Made by a program: the position numbers and the translations under genes. From the NCBI GenBank assembly GCA_036506155.1, contig DASXSF010000035.1, positions 1 through 64,000 of the forward strand: a stretch of DNA of 64,000 nt, in the 5' to 3' direction. Of the stretch, positions 35,656-44,645 are shown piece after piece (position 1 is the first letter of the stretch; every line of letters starts with the position of its first letter). The notes beneath the pieces were generated by a model. It saw nothing but the letters and a program-made list of their open reading frames with translations, did not search any database and had not been told where the DNA came from. Source of the stretch: DASXRA01 sp036506155 (GTDB lineage: Bacteria; Actinomycetota; Actinomycetes; Mycobacteriales; Jatrophihabitantaceae).

Positions 35656-36989
35656 GTGATCGGTACCTGTCTCTGGTGAACTCCCCGGCCGGCCGCGCGG
35701 TAGCGTCCCGGCTGGGCCTGCCCCGGCCGGTGGTGCTGCGCCGCCACCAGCCGGGCGTGGGGCTGCTCCCCGGACCGGCCCTGCTCGCCGGACCGGCCTT
35801 GCTCCCCGGACCCGCCCTGCTCGCCGGTTCTGGGACGGCCGACGTCCTCAAAGCCATGGGCGTGGACGTCCGCGACGCCGACGACGGCGATACCCGATGG
35901 GCAGCCCTGCTGTACGACGCCACCGCCGTGGCGGCGATCGGCGAGCTGGCCCGGCTGCGCGACTTCCTCCGTGCGCCGCTTCGCCGGCTGAGCCCGTGCG
36001 GCCGGGTGGTCGTCATCGGACGTCCACCGGACGGCGTCGATCCGGCGGTGGACGCCGCCCGGCAAGCACTCGAGGGCGTCGTCCGCTCGCTGGGCAAGGA
36101 ACTGCGCGACGGCGCGACCGCCAACCTGGTCGTCGTCGACGGCGACGCCTCGCCGGAGTCGGCGCTCCGGTTCCTGCTCTCCGGGCGTTCCGCCTACGTC
36201 GACGGACAGGGGATCCGCATCGGCCCGGGAGGCGCGCCCGAGGATCCGGCGAAGCCCCTCCAGGGCAAGGTCGCCGTCGTGACCGGTGCGGCGCGCGGCA
36301 TCGGCGCTGCGATCGCCGGGGTGCTCGCCCGCGACGGGGCGCGCGTGGTGGTGGCAGACCTGCCGGCCTCCGGGGAGCGCCTCGCGAACGTCGCCAACAG
36401 CATCGGCGCTTCCGCGCTGCAACTCGACGTCACGAAGGCCGACGCGCCGGCCACCCTGCTCGGCCACCTGGGTGAGCGGCACGGGGGCGTCGACATCGTG
36501 ATCCACAATGCGGGCATTACCCGAGACAAGCTGCTCGCCAACATGAGGCCCGAGCAGTGGGACGCCGTGCTGGCCGTCAACCTCGAGTCGCAGCTACGCA
36601 TCAACGCCGCGCTGCTCGGCAGCACGGTGCTGCACGACGGCGCGCGCGTCGTGTGCCTCGCGTCCACCAGCGGCATCGCCGGAAACCGGGGGCAGACGAA
36701 CTACGCCGCCAGCAAGGCGGGTGTGATCGGCATGGTCCGTTCGTACGCACCCGCGTTCGCCAAGCGCGGCGGCACGATCAATGCGATCGCGCCCGGGTTC
36801 ATAGACACCGAGATGACGCAAGCGATGCCGCTGGCGGCCCGCGAGGTAGCTCGCCGGCTGAACAGCCTGCAGCAGGCAGGCCTCCCCGTCGACGTCGCCG
36901 AGACGGCTGGCTGGCTGGCGTCGCCGGGCGCGGGCGGCGTCAACGGGCAGGTCATCCGGGTGTGCGGGCAGAGCCTGATCGGGGCATGA
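35652..36989 (+). CDS. High-molecular-weight 3-oxoacyl-reductase (FabG4-like)
   Basis: 445 residues. The N-terminal ~190 residues form a degenerate flavodoxin-like domain typical of HMwFabG. The C-terminal SDR domain has VTGAARGIGAAIAG, HNAGITRD, catalytic Ser in ASTSGIAGNRGQ, and Tyr/Lys in NYAASKAG. It probably reduces 3-ketoacyl-CoA. Residues ~38-60 are a Leu/Pro/Gly/Ala repeat encoded by four 18-bp units (35763-35834). ATGA overlaps link it to both neighbours. Confidence 0.92.
   Translation: MSDRYLSLVNSPAGRAVASRLGLPRPVVLRRHQPGVGLLPGPALLAGPALLPGPALLAGSGTADVLKAMGVDVRDADDGDTRWAALLYDATAVAAIGELARLRDFLRAPLRRLSPCGRVVVIGRPPDGVDPAVDAARQALEGVVRSLGKELRDGATANLVVVDGDASPESALRFLLSGRSAYVDGQGIRIGPGGAPEDPAKPLQGKVAVVTGAARGIGAAIAGVLARDGARVVVADLPASGERLANVANSIGASALQLDVTKADAPATLLGHLGERHGGVDIVIHNAGITRDKLLANMRPEQWDAVLAVNLESQLRINAALLGSTVLHDGARVVCLASTSGIAGNRGQTNYAASKAGVIGMVRSYAPAFAKRGGTINAIAPGFIDTEMTQAMPLAAREVARRLNSLQQAGLPVDVAETAGWLASPGAGGVNGQVIRVCGQSLIGA
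35763..35834 (+). repeat. Four tandem 18-bp repeats in the fabG4-like gene
   Basis: Units at 35763, 35781, 35799 and 35817 alternate between LLPGPA and LLAGPA-type hexapeptides, giving a 36-bp higher-order period. The last unit is degenerate. Being in frame, the copy number may vary without breaking the gene. Confidence 0.85.
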
Positions 36990-37873
36990 CCGTCGAATCG
37001 CGCAAGAATCCCTCGCCTCAGACGAGGAATCCTTGCGCAATCGAGTTGAGCGGGTTGCCGGGCCTGCTGCCCCTCTACGCCCGGGCGGTACTCGGGCGCC
37101 ATCACGGCACCGGCCTGCCGACCACGGAGGTGGTGCTGCGGGAGCAGGCGATCGACCCCGAACACGTGGTGGCCTATCAGCGGACCTGCGGCTTTCGGGT
37201 CCGGGACGTGTTGCCGCCGACGTACCTGCATCTGCTGGCGTTCCCCCTCGCGGTCTCGGTCATGGTCGAGCCGGAGTTTCCGTTTCCCGTCGTCGGGCTG
37301 CTGCACCTCGCCAACGTGATCGAACACCGCCGTCCCGTCCGGATGGACGAGCTCGTGTCGATCAGTGCGCGTACCGCCGACCTGCGTGCGCACCACGCCG
37401 GCCGCACGGTGGACCTGATCGCCGAAGCCACGGTCGGTGATGAGACGGTGTGGCGCGAGCGCAGCACCTACCTCAGGCGGGAGAGGCGCTCCGGCCCGAG
37501 ACCCCCACGGGTGGCCGCCAATCCCCCATACGGTCCTGTCATACGCATTCGGGTACCGGCCGATATCGGCCGCCGCTATGCCGGGCTGTCGGGCGACCGC
37601 AATCCGATCCACCTTCACCCGCTCGCCGCCCGCGTCTTCGGATTCCAGAGGGCGATCGCGCATGGCATGTGGCTCGAAGCCAGGGCGCTTGCCGCTGTCG
37701 AAGCGCGCCTGCCGGAGGCGTTCACGGTCGACGTCACCTTCAAGGCGCCGGTGCCGCTGCCGTCGACTCTGTCGCTGGTCGCGGTCCGTGACGGCGACGC
37801 GTGGCGATTGGACGTGCGCAGCGCCAGATCCGGCAAGCCGCATATGACCGGCTCGGTCACGCCCGGCAGTTAG
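36986..37873 (+). CDS. MaoC-like (R)-hydratase/dehydratase, HtdX-like
   Basis: 295 residues from ATG 36986, overlapping the previous stop. A double hot-dog protein; the C-terminal hydratase half has RRYAGLSGDRNPIHLHPLAARVFGF with the Asp/His catalytic pair and AIAHGMW. It hydrates enoyl-CoA or dehydrates 3-hydroxyacyl-CoA, completing the cycle with the thiolase and reductase. The first 20 residues are atypical and are encoded by a long hairpin (36993-37044). Confidence 0.9.
   Translation: MTVESRKNPSPQTRNPCAIELSGLPGLLPLYARAVLGRHHGTGLPTTEVVLREQAIDPEHVVAYQRTCGFRVRDVLPPTYLHLLAFPLAVSVMVEPEFPFPVVGLLHLANVIEHRRPVRMDELVSISARTADLRAHHAGRTVDLIAEATVGDETVWRERSTYLRRERRSGPRPPRVAANPPYGPVIRIRVPADIGRRYAGLSGDRNPIHLHPLAARVFGFQRAIAHGMWLEARALAAVEARLPEAFTVDVTFKAPVPLPSTLSLVAVRDGDAWRLDVRSARSGKPHMTGSVTPGS
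36993..37044 (+). repeat. Long imperfect hairpin at the start of the MaoC gene
   Basis: A left arm of about 23 bases beginning TCGAATCGCGCAAG and a right arm ending TTGCGCAATCGA pair at about 18 positions, around a CCTCAGA loop (37015-37021 region). It starts five bases after the start codon and could occlude ribosomes or be a small inserted palindromic element. Confidence 0.65.
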
Positions 37874-37953
37874 CTGCCGTTGCCCTTGTGACGAGGCGCG
37901 GCTGCGCAGAGGCTCGGCGTATCCAGCCTGGGCCCCAAAGAGAGAGGAACCAG

Positions 37954-39678
37954 ATGCGCATCTCGCGCGCCACCCTCGCGCTACTCGCCGCAGTGGCAGT
38001 CGTGTCGGGAGCTGCCGTAGCCGCTGCCCAACCGGGCGGCGACACGCTCGTGACCGTAGGCAGCCCTACCACGCCGTTCTCGCAGAACAAGCAGAACGAG
38101 CCAGCGATTGCCATCGACCCGATGCACCCGAACGTCATGGTCGCCGGCGCCAATGAAGAGATCGACATGGAGTCCTGCGCCGCTGGCGCGCCAAACACCT
38201 GCCCGTTCACGCCGGGAGTCGGCGTGTCCGGCGTGTACTTCTCCTTCAACGGCGGCACGTCGTGGAGCCAGCCGACCTATCAGGGCTGGTCGGCCCGCGG
38301 CTGCCTCGGTCCGGCAGCCTGCACGCCGCAGGTGGGCCCGATCGGCACCCTGCCGCACTACTTCGAGAACGGCCTCGTGTCAGACGGCGACCCGGCCGTC
38401 GCGTTCGGCCCGCGGCCCGGCGCGAACGGCACGTTCTCCTGGGACAACGGCTCGCGGCTCTACTACGCGAATTTGACCTCCAACTTCGACTCGGCCGGGA
38501 CGTTCAAGGGCTTCGAGGCGATCGGCGTCTCGCGCACGGACAACCTGCCGGCTGCAGCCGCGAATGATGCCTCGGCGTGGTCCGCGCCTTCGGTGATCTC
38601 CAAGCAGACCAGCACCACGTTCTCGGACAAGGAGCAGGTCTATGCAGATAACGCCACGTCCAGCCCGTTCTTCGGACGCGTCTACGTCTGCTGGGCATCG
38701 TTCCGCAGCCAGGAGAAGGGACGAGCGTTGCCGGTGCCGCTGACCGTGGCCCGTTCCGCTGACGGCGGTGCGACCTGGACGGTGTCGCAAGTGGGCCCGG
38801 CCGCCACTAACCGCATCAACCAGCAGGCCGACGGCTGCACAATCCGCACCGACAGCAGCGGCAATGCCTACGTCTTCGGTGTCGGACGTCGCAACGGCGT
38901 CACCGTCCAGTTGATGTACAAGTCGTCCGACGGCGGCGCGCACTTCACCGGCCCGACGATCGTCTCGACGGCCGTCGGCACAGGCGTCTTCGACCCGGTG
39001 CAGGGTCGGCCCGTCATGGACGGCCTGGGCGGCGCCCGCGTCGACCTCGGCGTCGGCGCCAGCGTGGACGTCGCGAACGGGCGGCCGTCCGGCTCTGGCG
39101 GCACGAATGAGCTGTTCATGACCTGGGCGGACGGGCGCAACGGTCTCAACAACGAGCAGTTGATGCTGACCTGGTCGCGCAACGGCGGTGCCACGTGGGC
39201 GACGCCGATGGCGGTGCCGCTCGCCGCAGGTGACCGGCCGGTGTACGTCGCGCCGGGAGTCTCCCCGGACGGGTCTGACCTGTACATCGTCTACAACGCC
39301 TTCACCACGCCGTACCGCAACGACACGACCAGCCCGCGCGGCCTCGTCGGCGTTGTGCTGCACGCGGACGTGTCCGGTGGCGTGCCCGGAGCGTTCGGCG
39401 TGCTGCACCGAAGCGCCGTGGGCGACCCGCGCGGGGCGTCGGCCAACGCGTTGACCGACGAGTTCCTCGGCGACTACGTCTACGCGTCGGCGACGAACGA
39501 TGCCGTTGCCGCGGTGTGGAACGACGTCACGAACGCCGCCGAGTGCCCGGCGATCGACGCGTTCCGTGCATCGCTCTACACGACGCCGATCGCGGCACCG
39601 AACGTGCTGGCATCCTGCCCGGCGACGTTCGGCAACAGCGATATCCGGGGCGGTACCTACGCCGATCCGACGCCGTAA
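37954..39678 (+). CDS. Secreted Asp-box (BNR-repeat, sialidase-fold) protein
   Basis: 574 residues from ATG 37954, with GAGAGG seven bases upstream. A signal peptide (RISRATLALLAAVAVVSGAAVAAAQP) leads to a beta-propeller with several Asp-box motifs, such as FNGGTSW, SADGGATWTVS and SRNGGATWATP. Cysteines occur in pairs (CAAGAPNTC; CLGPAAC). It could be a glycosidase or a non-catalytic binding protein; I see no clear sialidase arginine triad. No anchor is visible, so it is probably released. It overlaps the convergent esterase by 22 bp. Confidence 0.75.
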   Translation: MRISRATLALLAAVAVVSGAAVAAAQPGGDTLVTVGSPTTPFSQNKQNEPAIAIDPMHPNVMVAGANEEIDMESCAAGAPNTCPFTPGVGVSGVYFSFNGGTSWSQPTYQGWSARGCLGPAACTPQVGPIGTLPHYFENGLVSDGDPAVAFGPRPGANGTFSWDNGSRLYYANLTSNFDSAGTFKGFEAIGVSRTDNLPAAAANDASAWSAPSVISKQTSTTFSDKEQVYADNATSSPFFGRVYVCWASFRSQEKGRALPVPLTVARSADGGATWTVSQVGPAATNRINQQADGCTIRTDSSGNAYVFGVGRRNGVTVQLMYKSSDGGAHFTGPTIVSTAVGTGVFDPVQGRPVMDGLGGARVDLGVGASVDVANGRPSGSGGTNELFMTWADGRNGLNNEQLMLTWSRNGGATWATPMAVPLAAGDRPVYVAPGVSPDGSDLYIVYNAFTTPYRNDTTSPRGLVGVVLHADVSGGVPGAFGVLHRSAVGDPRGASANALTDEFLGDYVYASATNDAVAAVWNDVTNAAECPAIDAFRASLYTTPIAAPNVLASCPATFGNSDIRGGTYADPTP

Positions 39679-40544
39679 CGCGTAGCGGCGTCAAGCGCCG
39701 CGCCCAGGAACCGGCCGACGTCCGCAACGGCGTCGGACGCCTCGCGGACGAGGCCGGCCTGGGCGTGGGCACAGTGCCACAGTCCGGGCAACTCGCGCAG
39801 CGTGGCGTCGACGCCGGCCGCGCGTAGCCGGGCGACGAAGCGCAGCACTTGCTCGTAGAGCAGCTCGCCCGGCGCTACGTGAATCAGCGTGGGCGGCAAC
39901 CCGGAGAGCTCCGCGTGCATCGGCGCGAAGCCGGGGTCGTGGCGATCGACGCCGGCGGCGTACCCGGCCGCGCTGATCCGGGCCTGCGTCAGGTTGACAA
40001 CGAGATCGCGGGCGCGGCGCGCCGTGTCGTCGCCCGGATCAGTCCACGGCGAGAGCAATGCGAGCGCCGGTACCCGCACGCCACCGTCGAGCAGCCGCCG
40101 CGCGGTAGCGACCGCCAGTCCACCGCCGGCGGAGTCGCCGGCGATCGCCGCGCTACCCAGGTCCCAGTAGGCCGCGACGGCATCCTCCAGGGCGGCCGGG
40201 TAGGGGTGCTCGGGCGCCAAGCGATACGCCGGCGTATAGACGGCGGCGCCCGTGGCCTTGGCGAGGAAGGCCGTCAGCGAGCGGTGCGTGCGCGGCGAGC
40301 AGGTGGTGTAGCCGCCACCGTGCAGGTACAGCACCGTGCGCTCCCGTATGGTGGCCCCGACCGTGATCCGTTCGGCGGGGCGTCCACCCAGCGTCACCTG
40401 GCGCACGACCGTGCCGCGTGGCAGGGGCAGCGTGCGGGCGCCCGCCTCGAGCAGACGCCGCTGCACGGTGAAGGGCAGATGCGCATCGAAGGCCACGCGG
40501 TAGAACACGGCCGTCTCGGCCATGACGAGCCGGCGCGGCAGCAT
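39657..40544 (-). CDS. Alpha/beta hydrolase, hormone-sensitive-lipase family
   Basis: 295 residues. Oxyanion-hole HGGG in VLYLHGGGYTTCSPRTH, nucleophile Ser in AGDSAGGGLAV, a probable acid in HVAPGELLYEQ (Glu where Asp is common), and His in GLWHCAHA. Esterase/lipase acting on short or medium acyl esters. Its ATG overlaps the SDR stop (TGATG), placing it third in a monooxygenase-SDR-esterase operon like mycobacterial mymA-lipR-sadH. Confidence 0.9.
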   Translation of the reverse strand: MLPRRLVMAETAVFYRVAFDAHLPFTVQRRLLEAGARTLPLPRGTVVRQVTLGGRPAERITVGATIRERTVLYLHGGGYTTCSPRTHRSLTAFLAKATGAAVYTPAYRLAPEHPYPAALEDAVAAYWDLGSAAIAGDSAGGGLAVATARRLLDGGVRVPALALLSPWTDPGDDTARRARDLVVNLTQARISAAGYAAGVDRHDPGFAPMHAELSGLPPTLIHVAPGELLYEQVLRFVARLRAAGVDATLRELPGLWHCAHAQAGLVREASDAVADVGRFLGAALDAATRYGVGSA

Positions 40545-41353
40545 CAGGGCGCCAGCCGTTTCGCCAGGGCGGCGCCCATGCGCTGGTAGCCCGGGCCGGC
40601 CAGCCGTACCAGGATGTCCAGCACCCGCGCGTCGGGACCGACCAGCGCGCGGGCGCGTCCGCGCTCGGCCGTTCGCAAGATCGTCCGCGCCGCCCGCTCC
40701 GGCGAGGTGCGGGCCAGGCGCCGGTCGAAGAACGCGCTGAGGGCGGCGGCATCCCGTCCGTGGGCGGCGCCGGCGTTGCGCGCGATCCGGGTCCTGATGC
40801 CGCCGGGGTGCACACAGGTCACTCGCACCGGATGCCCGGCGACGAGCGTCTCCTGGCGCAGCGCCTCGGTGAAGCCGCGCACGGCGAACTTCGCCGCGTT
40901 GTAGGCACTCTGTGACGGCGCGGCCAGCAACCCGAACACCGACGAGACATTCACCAGGGTGCCGTCCCCGGACGCGATCAGGCGCGGCAGGAACGCCTTC
41001 GTGCCGTTGACGACGCCCCAGAAGTCAACCTCCATGACCCGCTCGATGTCTGAGAACGCCAACTCGACAACATCGCCGGTGAATGCGATGCCGGCGTTGT
41101 TGATCACCAGATGGACACCGTCGAACGTGTCCGCGTAGCGCAGCACCGCCTCCCGGTCCGTGACGTCGAGGCGGTCGCAGCGAAGCGTCGCGGTCATCTG
41201 CCGCGCCCGGGTCGCCGTGGCGGCGAGCCCCGCATCGTCCACATCGGAGATCGCGAGCGTCGCTCCGCGGGCCGCCAACTCCCAGGCGAGCGCCCGCCCG
41301 ATACCGGAGGCCGCCCCCGTGACAACAGCCGTCCGGCCCGCGAAGCGGCTCAC
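40544..41353 (-). CDS. Short-chain dehydrogenase/reductase
   Basis: 269 residues from GTG 41353, overlapping the monooxygenase stop (GTGA). SDR motifs: VVTGAASGIGRALA, NNAGIAFTG, VNVSSVFGLLA with the catalytic Ser, and SAYNAAKFAV with Tyr/Lys, then HPGGIRTRIA. An NAD(P)-dependent alcohol/ketone oxidoreductase, likely preparing the substrate of the preceding monooxygenase. Translation is coupled to both neighbours. Confidence 0.92.
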   Translation of the reverse strand: MSRFAGRTAVVTGAASGIGRALAWELAARGATLAISDVDDAGLAATATRARQMTATLRCDRLDVTDREAVLRYADTFDGVHLVINNAGIAFTGDVVELAFSDIERVMEVDFWGVVNGTKAFLPRLIASGDGTLVNVSSVFGLLAAPSQSAYNAAKFAVRGFTEALRQETLVAGHPVRVTCVHPGGIRTRIARNAGAAHGRDAAALSAFFDRRLARTSPERAARTILRTAERGRARALVGPDARVLDILVRLAGPGYQRMGAALAKRLAP

Positions 41354-42813
41354 GTCGCAGCCGTCGAATCGTAGGCGGCCAGGTCGAACCGGCGCGTGAA
41401 CTGCCGGAACGTGAAGGTGAACCCGGGCCACAGCGTGGTGTTCACGCCGCGTGAGTCGAGATACCAGGAGGCGCAGCCGCCGGTCGTCCAGATCGTGCGG
41501 GCCATGCGCCGTTGCAGGGCATCGTTGTAACGGCGCTGCTCGTCGCGGCGCACCTCGACGGTGGCGAGGCCATGCTCGTCCATGGTGGAAAGCGCGTCCA
41601 GGAGGTAGTTCAACTGCGACTCGATCATGACCACCATCGAGTTGTGGCCGAGTCCGGTGTTCGGACCCACCAGGAAGAACAGGTTGGGGAAGTCGGCCAC
41701 CGTCGAGCCCTTGTAGGCCTGCATCCCCTCCGCGGACCACACCTCGCCGAGCGTGCGCCCCTCGGCGCCCTTGATCTTGTGATGGGCAGGCGAATCCGTG
41801 ACCTGGAACCCGGTTGCCACCACGATCGCATCGACCGGGCGCAGCGTGCCGTCCGCGGTGATCACGGCATCGGGCCGTACCTCGGCGATCGCGTCGGTGA
41901 CGAGCGAGACGTTGTCGCGCTCCAGCATCGGATACCAGTCGTTCGAGAGCAGGATGCGCTTGCAACCGATCTGGAAGTTCGGGGTCACCGCTTCGCGCAG
42001 TTCGGGATCGTGGACGCCGCGGGCGATGTTGGCCAGCGCCAGCTTGCGCGCAGGTGCGGCAAGCCGCGGGTTGACGGCGAAGCCGAACACGAACGTCTCG
42101 CGTCCCCAGTAGATCGCCGTCCGCGCCAGCCGCTGCAGCCCGGGAACGTGCCGATACGCGAAGCTCTCCCATGCGGGGTAGGTGCGGTCGCGGCGCGGCA
42201 CGATCCACGGCGCGGTGCGCTGGTAAACGTCGAGACGCGAGACGATCGGTGCGATCTCGGGGCCGATTTGGACGGCGGACGCGCCGGTGCCGATCAGCGC
42301 CACCCGCTTGCCGGTCAGATCGATGCTGGCGTTCCACCGTGCGGAGTGGAAGACGTCACCGGCGAAGTCGTCGATGCCCTCGATGTCCGGCAGCGCCGGC
42401 TCACAGAGTGTGCCGGTCGCGCTCACCAGGACCTTGGCGGTGAACGGGCCCTGCGAGGTTTCGACGGCCCACCGGCGCGCCTCGGCGTCCCAGGCCGCGG
42501 CGAGCAACTCGCAGTCGAACACGAACCTGTCGAGTACCCGGTATCTGGCGGCGACGTCGCGCAGGTACTGCTGGATCTCCCAGCCGTCGGAGAACGACCG
42601 CGACCACGTCGGGTTCAGCGCGAACGAGAACGAGTACAGGTGGGACGGCACGTCGCACGCCGCGCCCGGGTAGATGTTGTCGCGCCAGGTGCCGCCGACC
42701 TCGTGATCCCGTTCGATCACGACGAAGTCGTGGCGACCGGCCTGGCTCAGCCTGATCGCGGCGCCCAGCCCAGCGAACCCCCCGCCGACGACGAGCACCT
42801 CCACGTCTCGCAC
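41350..42813 (-). CDS. Flavin-containing (Baeyer-Villiger type) monooxygenase
   Basis: 487 residues from GTG 42813. FAD-binding VVGGGFAGLGAA at the N-terminus, the Baeyer-Villiger fingerprint FAGDVFHSARW near residues 150-160, an NADPH site LIGTGASAVQ, and the VATGF motif. It would insert oxygen into a ketone, giving an ester that the operon's esterase can cleave. It resembles MymA of Mycobacterium. TACGGT on the minus strand ends six bases before the GTG. Divergent from a TetR gene across a 38-bp operator. Confidence 0.92.
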   Translation of the reverse strand: MRDVEVLVVGGGFAGLGAAIRLSQAGRHDFVVIERDHEVGGTWRDNIYPGAACDVPSHLYSFSFALNPTWSRSFSDGWEIQQYLRDVAARYRVLDRFVFDCELLAAAWDAEARRWAVETSQGPFTAKVLVSATGTLCEPALPDIEGIDDFAGDVFHSARWNASIDLTGKRVALIGTGASAVQIGPEIAPIVSRLDVYQRTAPWIVPRRDRTYPAWESFAYRHVPGLQRLARTAIYWGRETFVFGFAVNPRLAAPARKLALANIARGVHDPELREAVTPNFQIGCKRILLSNDWYPMLERDNVSLVTDAIAEVRPDAVITADGTLRPVDAIVVATGFQVTDSPAHHKIKGAEGRTLGEVWSAEGMQAYKGSTVADFPNLFFLVGPNTGLGHNSMVVMIESQLNYLLDALSTMDEHGLATVEVRRDEQRRYNDALQRRMARTIWTTGGCASWYLDSRGVNTTLWPGFTFTFRQFTRRFDLAAYDSTAAT

Positions 42814-42832
42814 GCGGTCACCGTACGAGCCA

Positions 42833-42870
42833 ACTGAACGCGAGTCAATAGCTGCTGACTCAGGTTCAGT
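42833..42870. promoter_or_regulatory. Large palindromic operator between monooxygenase and TetR genes
   Basis: ACTGAAC-N2-GAGTCA (42833-42847) is mirrored by TGACTC-N2-GTTCAGT (42856-42870) around an eight-base centre. It lies between the two divergent -10 elements, at 42820-42825 (minus) and 42878-42883 (plus). A likely TetR binding site. Confidence 0.75.
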
Positions 42871-42889
42871 AGGCCGCTACCATTTGGTC

Positions 42890-43480
42890 GTGAGCAAACG
42901 GGTACGGCTCCCGCCTGACGCGCGTCGCGCCCAACTGATCGAGCTGGGCGTACAGATGCTTGCGACCCGCCGCCTGGAGGACCTCGCCGTCGAGGCGCTG
43001 GCCGACGAGGCCGGCATCTCGCGCGGCCTGCTGTTCCACTACTTCCGGTCGAAACAGGAGTTCCACCTCGAGGTGGTGCGGGCCTGCGCTCGCGAGTTGC
43101 TCCAGCGCACCGAGCCGGACCCGGAGCTGCCGCCGTTGGAGCAGCTTCGGACTTCGCTCGGGGCCTATATCGACTACGTCACGCAGAACCGCGACGTGTA
43201 TGTGTCACTGGTGCGAGGTGCCGCCAGCGGCGACGCGGCCGTTCGTGAGGTGGCCGACGAGACCCGCACCGAGCAGGCCAATCGCGTGCTCAAGCACCTG
43301 GACGCGCTGGGCTTGCCCGGCGCGGCGCGCACCGAGCTGGCCGTGCGCGGCTGGGTGGCGTTCTGCGAGGAGGTGGTGATCAGCTGGCTGGCATCCAACC
43401 GGCGTCCGCCCCGCGACGAGCTGCTCGCTCTGCTCGCGGATGCGTTGCCCGGCCTGGTGCGCACTGCCGACCCGCACTGA
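42890..43480 (+). CDS. TetR family regulator, divergent from the monooxygenase operon
   Basis: 196 residues from GTG 42890. Helix-turn-helix LIELGVQMLATRRLEDLAVEALADEAGISRGLLFHYFRSKQEF, then a helical ligand-binding domain. TACCAT at 42878-42883 ends six bases before the GTG, so the mRNA is probably leaderless. The 38-bp palindrome upstream suggests autoregulation and repression of the operon. Confidence 0.9.
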   Translation: MSKRVRLPPDARRAQLIELGVQMLATRRLEDLAVEALADEAGISRGLLFHYFRSKQEFHLEVVRACARELLQRTEPDPELPPLEQLRTSLGAYIDYVTQNRDVYVSLVRGAASGDAAVREVADETRTEQANRVLKHLDALGLPGAARTELAVRGWVAFCEEVVISWLASNRRPPRDELLALLADALPGLVRTADPH

Positions 43481-43556
43481 CTGCGCAATCTCTCGTGACC
43501 ACGACCGCCGAATTGGCCGCGCCGCTCCCGAGTCCCGGTTATTAGGATGACCAACT

Positions 43557-44645
43557 ATGGCGTTCACGGTGCAGCGCAACCCCCATCCCACCCCGGCGGA
43601 ACAGCGCACGGCTGCGCTCGCCGACCCTGGGTTCGGCCGTTACATGACCGACCACATGGTGCGCATCGACTGGACCGGGGCCGACGGCTGGGGTGAGGGG
43701 ACCGTCCTGCCGTACGGGCCGCTCACCCTCGATCCGGCCACCGTCGTACTGCACTACGGCCAGGAGATCTTCGAAGGGCTGAAGGCGTACCGCCAGCCGG
43801 ACGGCTCGATCGCGTCGTTCCGCCCGGACGCGAACGCCGAACGGTTCCAGCGCTCCGCGCGGCGCATGAGCATGGCCGAGCTCCCGACCGAACTGTTTCT
43901 CGAGTCGCTGCGCTCGCTCGTCGAGGTGGACCGGGAGTGGACGCCCGCCGGAGGTGAGCAGTCGCTGTATCTGCGCCCGTTCATGTTCGCCACCGAGGTC
44001 GGCCTGGGCGTGCGGCCGTCCGGCTCGTTCACCTACCTGCTCATCGCCTCACCTGCCGGCGCCTATTTCTCGGGCGGCCTCGAGCCGGTGCGGGTGTGGC
44101 TCTCCACCGAATACACGCGGGCGGCGCCCGGCGGTACCGGCGAGGCCAAGACCGGCGGCAACTACGCCGCGTCGCTCGTCGCGCAGGCGCAGGCCGCCCA
44201 GAAGGGCTGCGATCAAGTCGTCTGGCTCGATGCCGTCGAGCACCGCTGGGTCGAGGAGATGGGCACCAACAACCTCTACTTCGTCTACGGCGCCGGCCCG
44301 TCCGCCCGAATCATGACGCCGGCTCTCACCGGCACGCTGCTGGCCGGTGTCGTCCGCGACTCGCTGCTCACCGTCGCCAAGGACCTCGGTTACGCCGTCG
44401 ACGAGGGTCGCATCTCCACGGACGAGTGGCAGGCCGAATGCGCGACCGGCGGCATTACCGAGGTGTTCGGCTGCGGCACCGCCGCGGTGATCACGCCGAT
44501 CGGCGAGGTGCGCAGCGCCGCGGCCGACTGGACGATCGCCGACGGCCGTCCCGGCCCGATCACCACACAGCTACGTAAGGCGCTGCTCGACGTGCAAACC
44601 GGGCGCGCGCCCGATGCGCACGGCTGGATGCACAAGCTGGTGTGA
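43557..44645 (+). CDS. ilvE: Branched-chain amino acid aminotransferase
   Basis: 362 residues. Class IV PLP fold: HYGQEIFEGLKAY, the PLP lysine in EAKTGGNYAAS, and EMGTNNLYFVYG, plus GTAAVITPIGEV. It catalyses the last step of Val/Leu/Ile synthesis and the first of their breakdown. TAGGAT at 43543-43548 ends eight bases before the ATG, suggesting a leaderless or nearly leaderless mRNA. The next gene starts at the base after its stop. Confidence 0.96.
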   Translation: MAFTVQRNPHPTPAEQRTAALADPGFGRYMTDHMVRIDWTGADGWGEGTVLPYGPLTLDPATVVLHYGQEIFEGLKAYRQPDGSIASFRPDANAERFQRSARRMSMAELPTELFLESLRSLVEVDREWTPAGGEQSLYLRPFMFATEVGLGVRPSGSFTYLLIASPAGAYFSGGLEPVRVWLSTEYTRAAPGGTGEAKTGGNYAASLVAQAQAAQKGCDQVVWLDAVEHRWVEEMGTNNLYFVYGAGPSARIMTPALTGTLLAGVVRDSLLTVAKDLGYAVDEGRISTDEWQAECATGGITEVFGCGTAAVITPIGEVRSAAADWTIADGRPGPITTQLRKALLDVQTGRAPDAHGWMHKLV

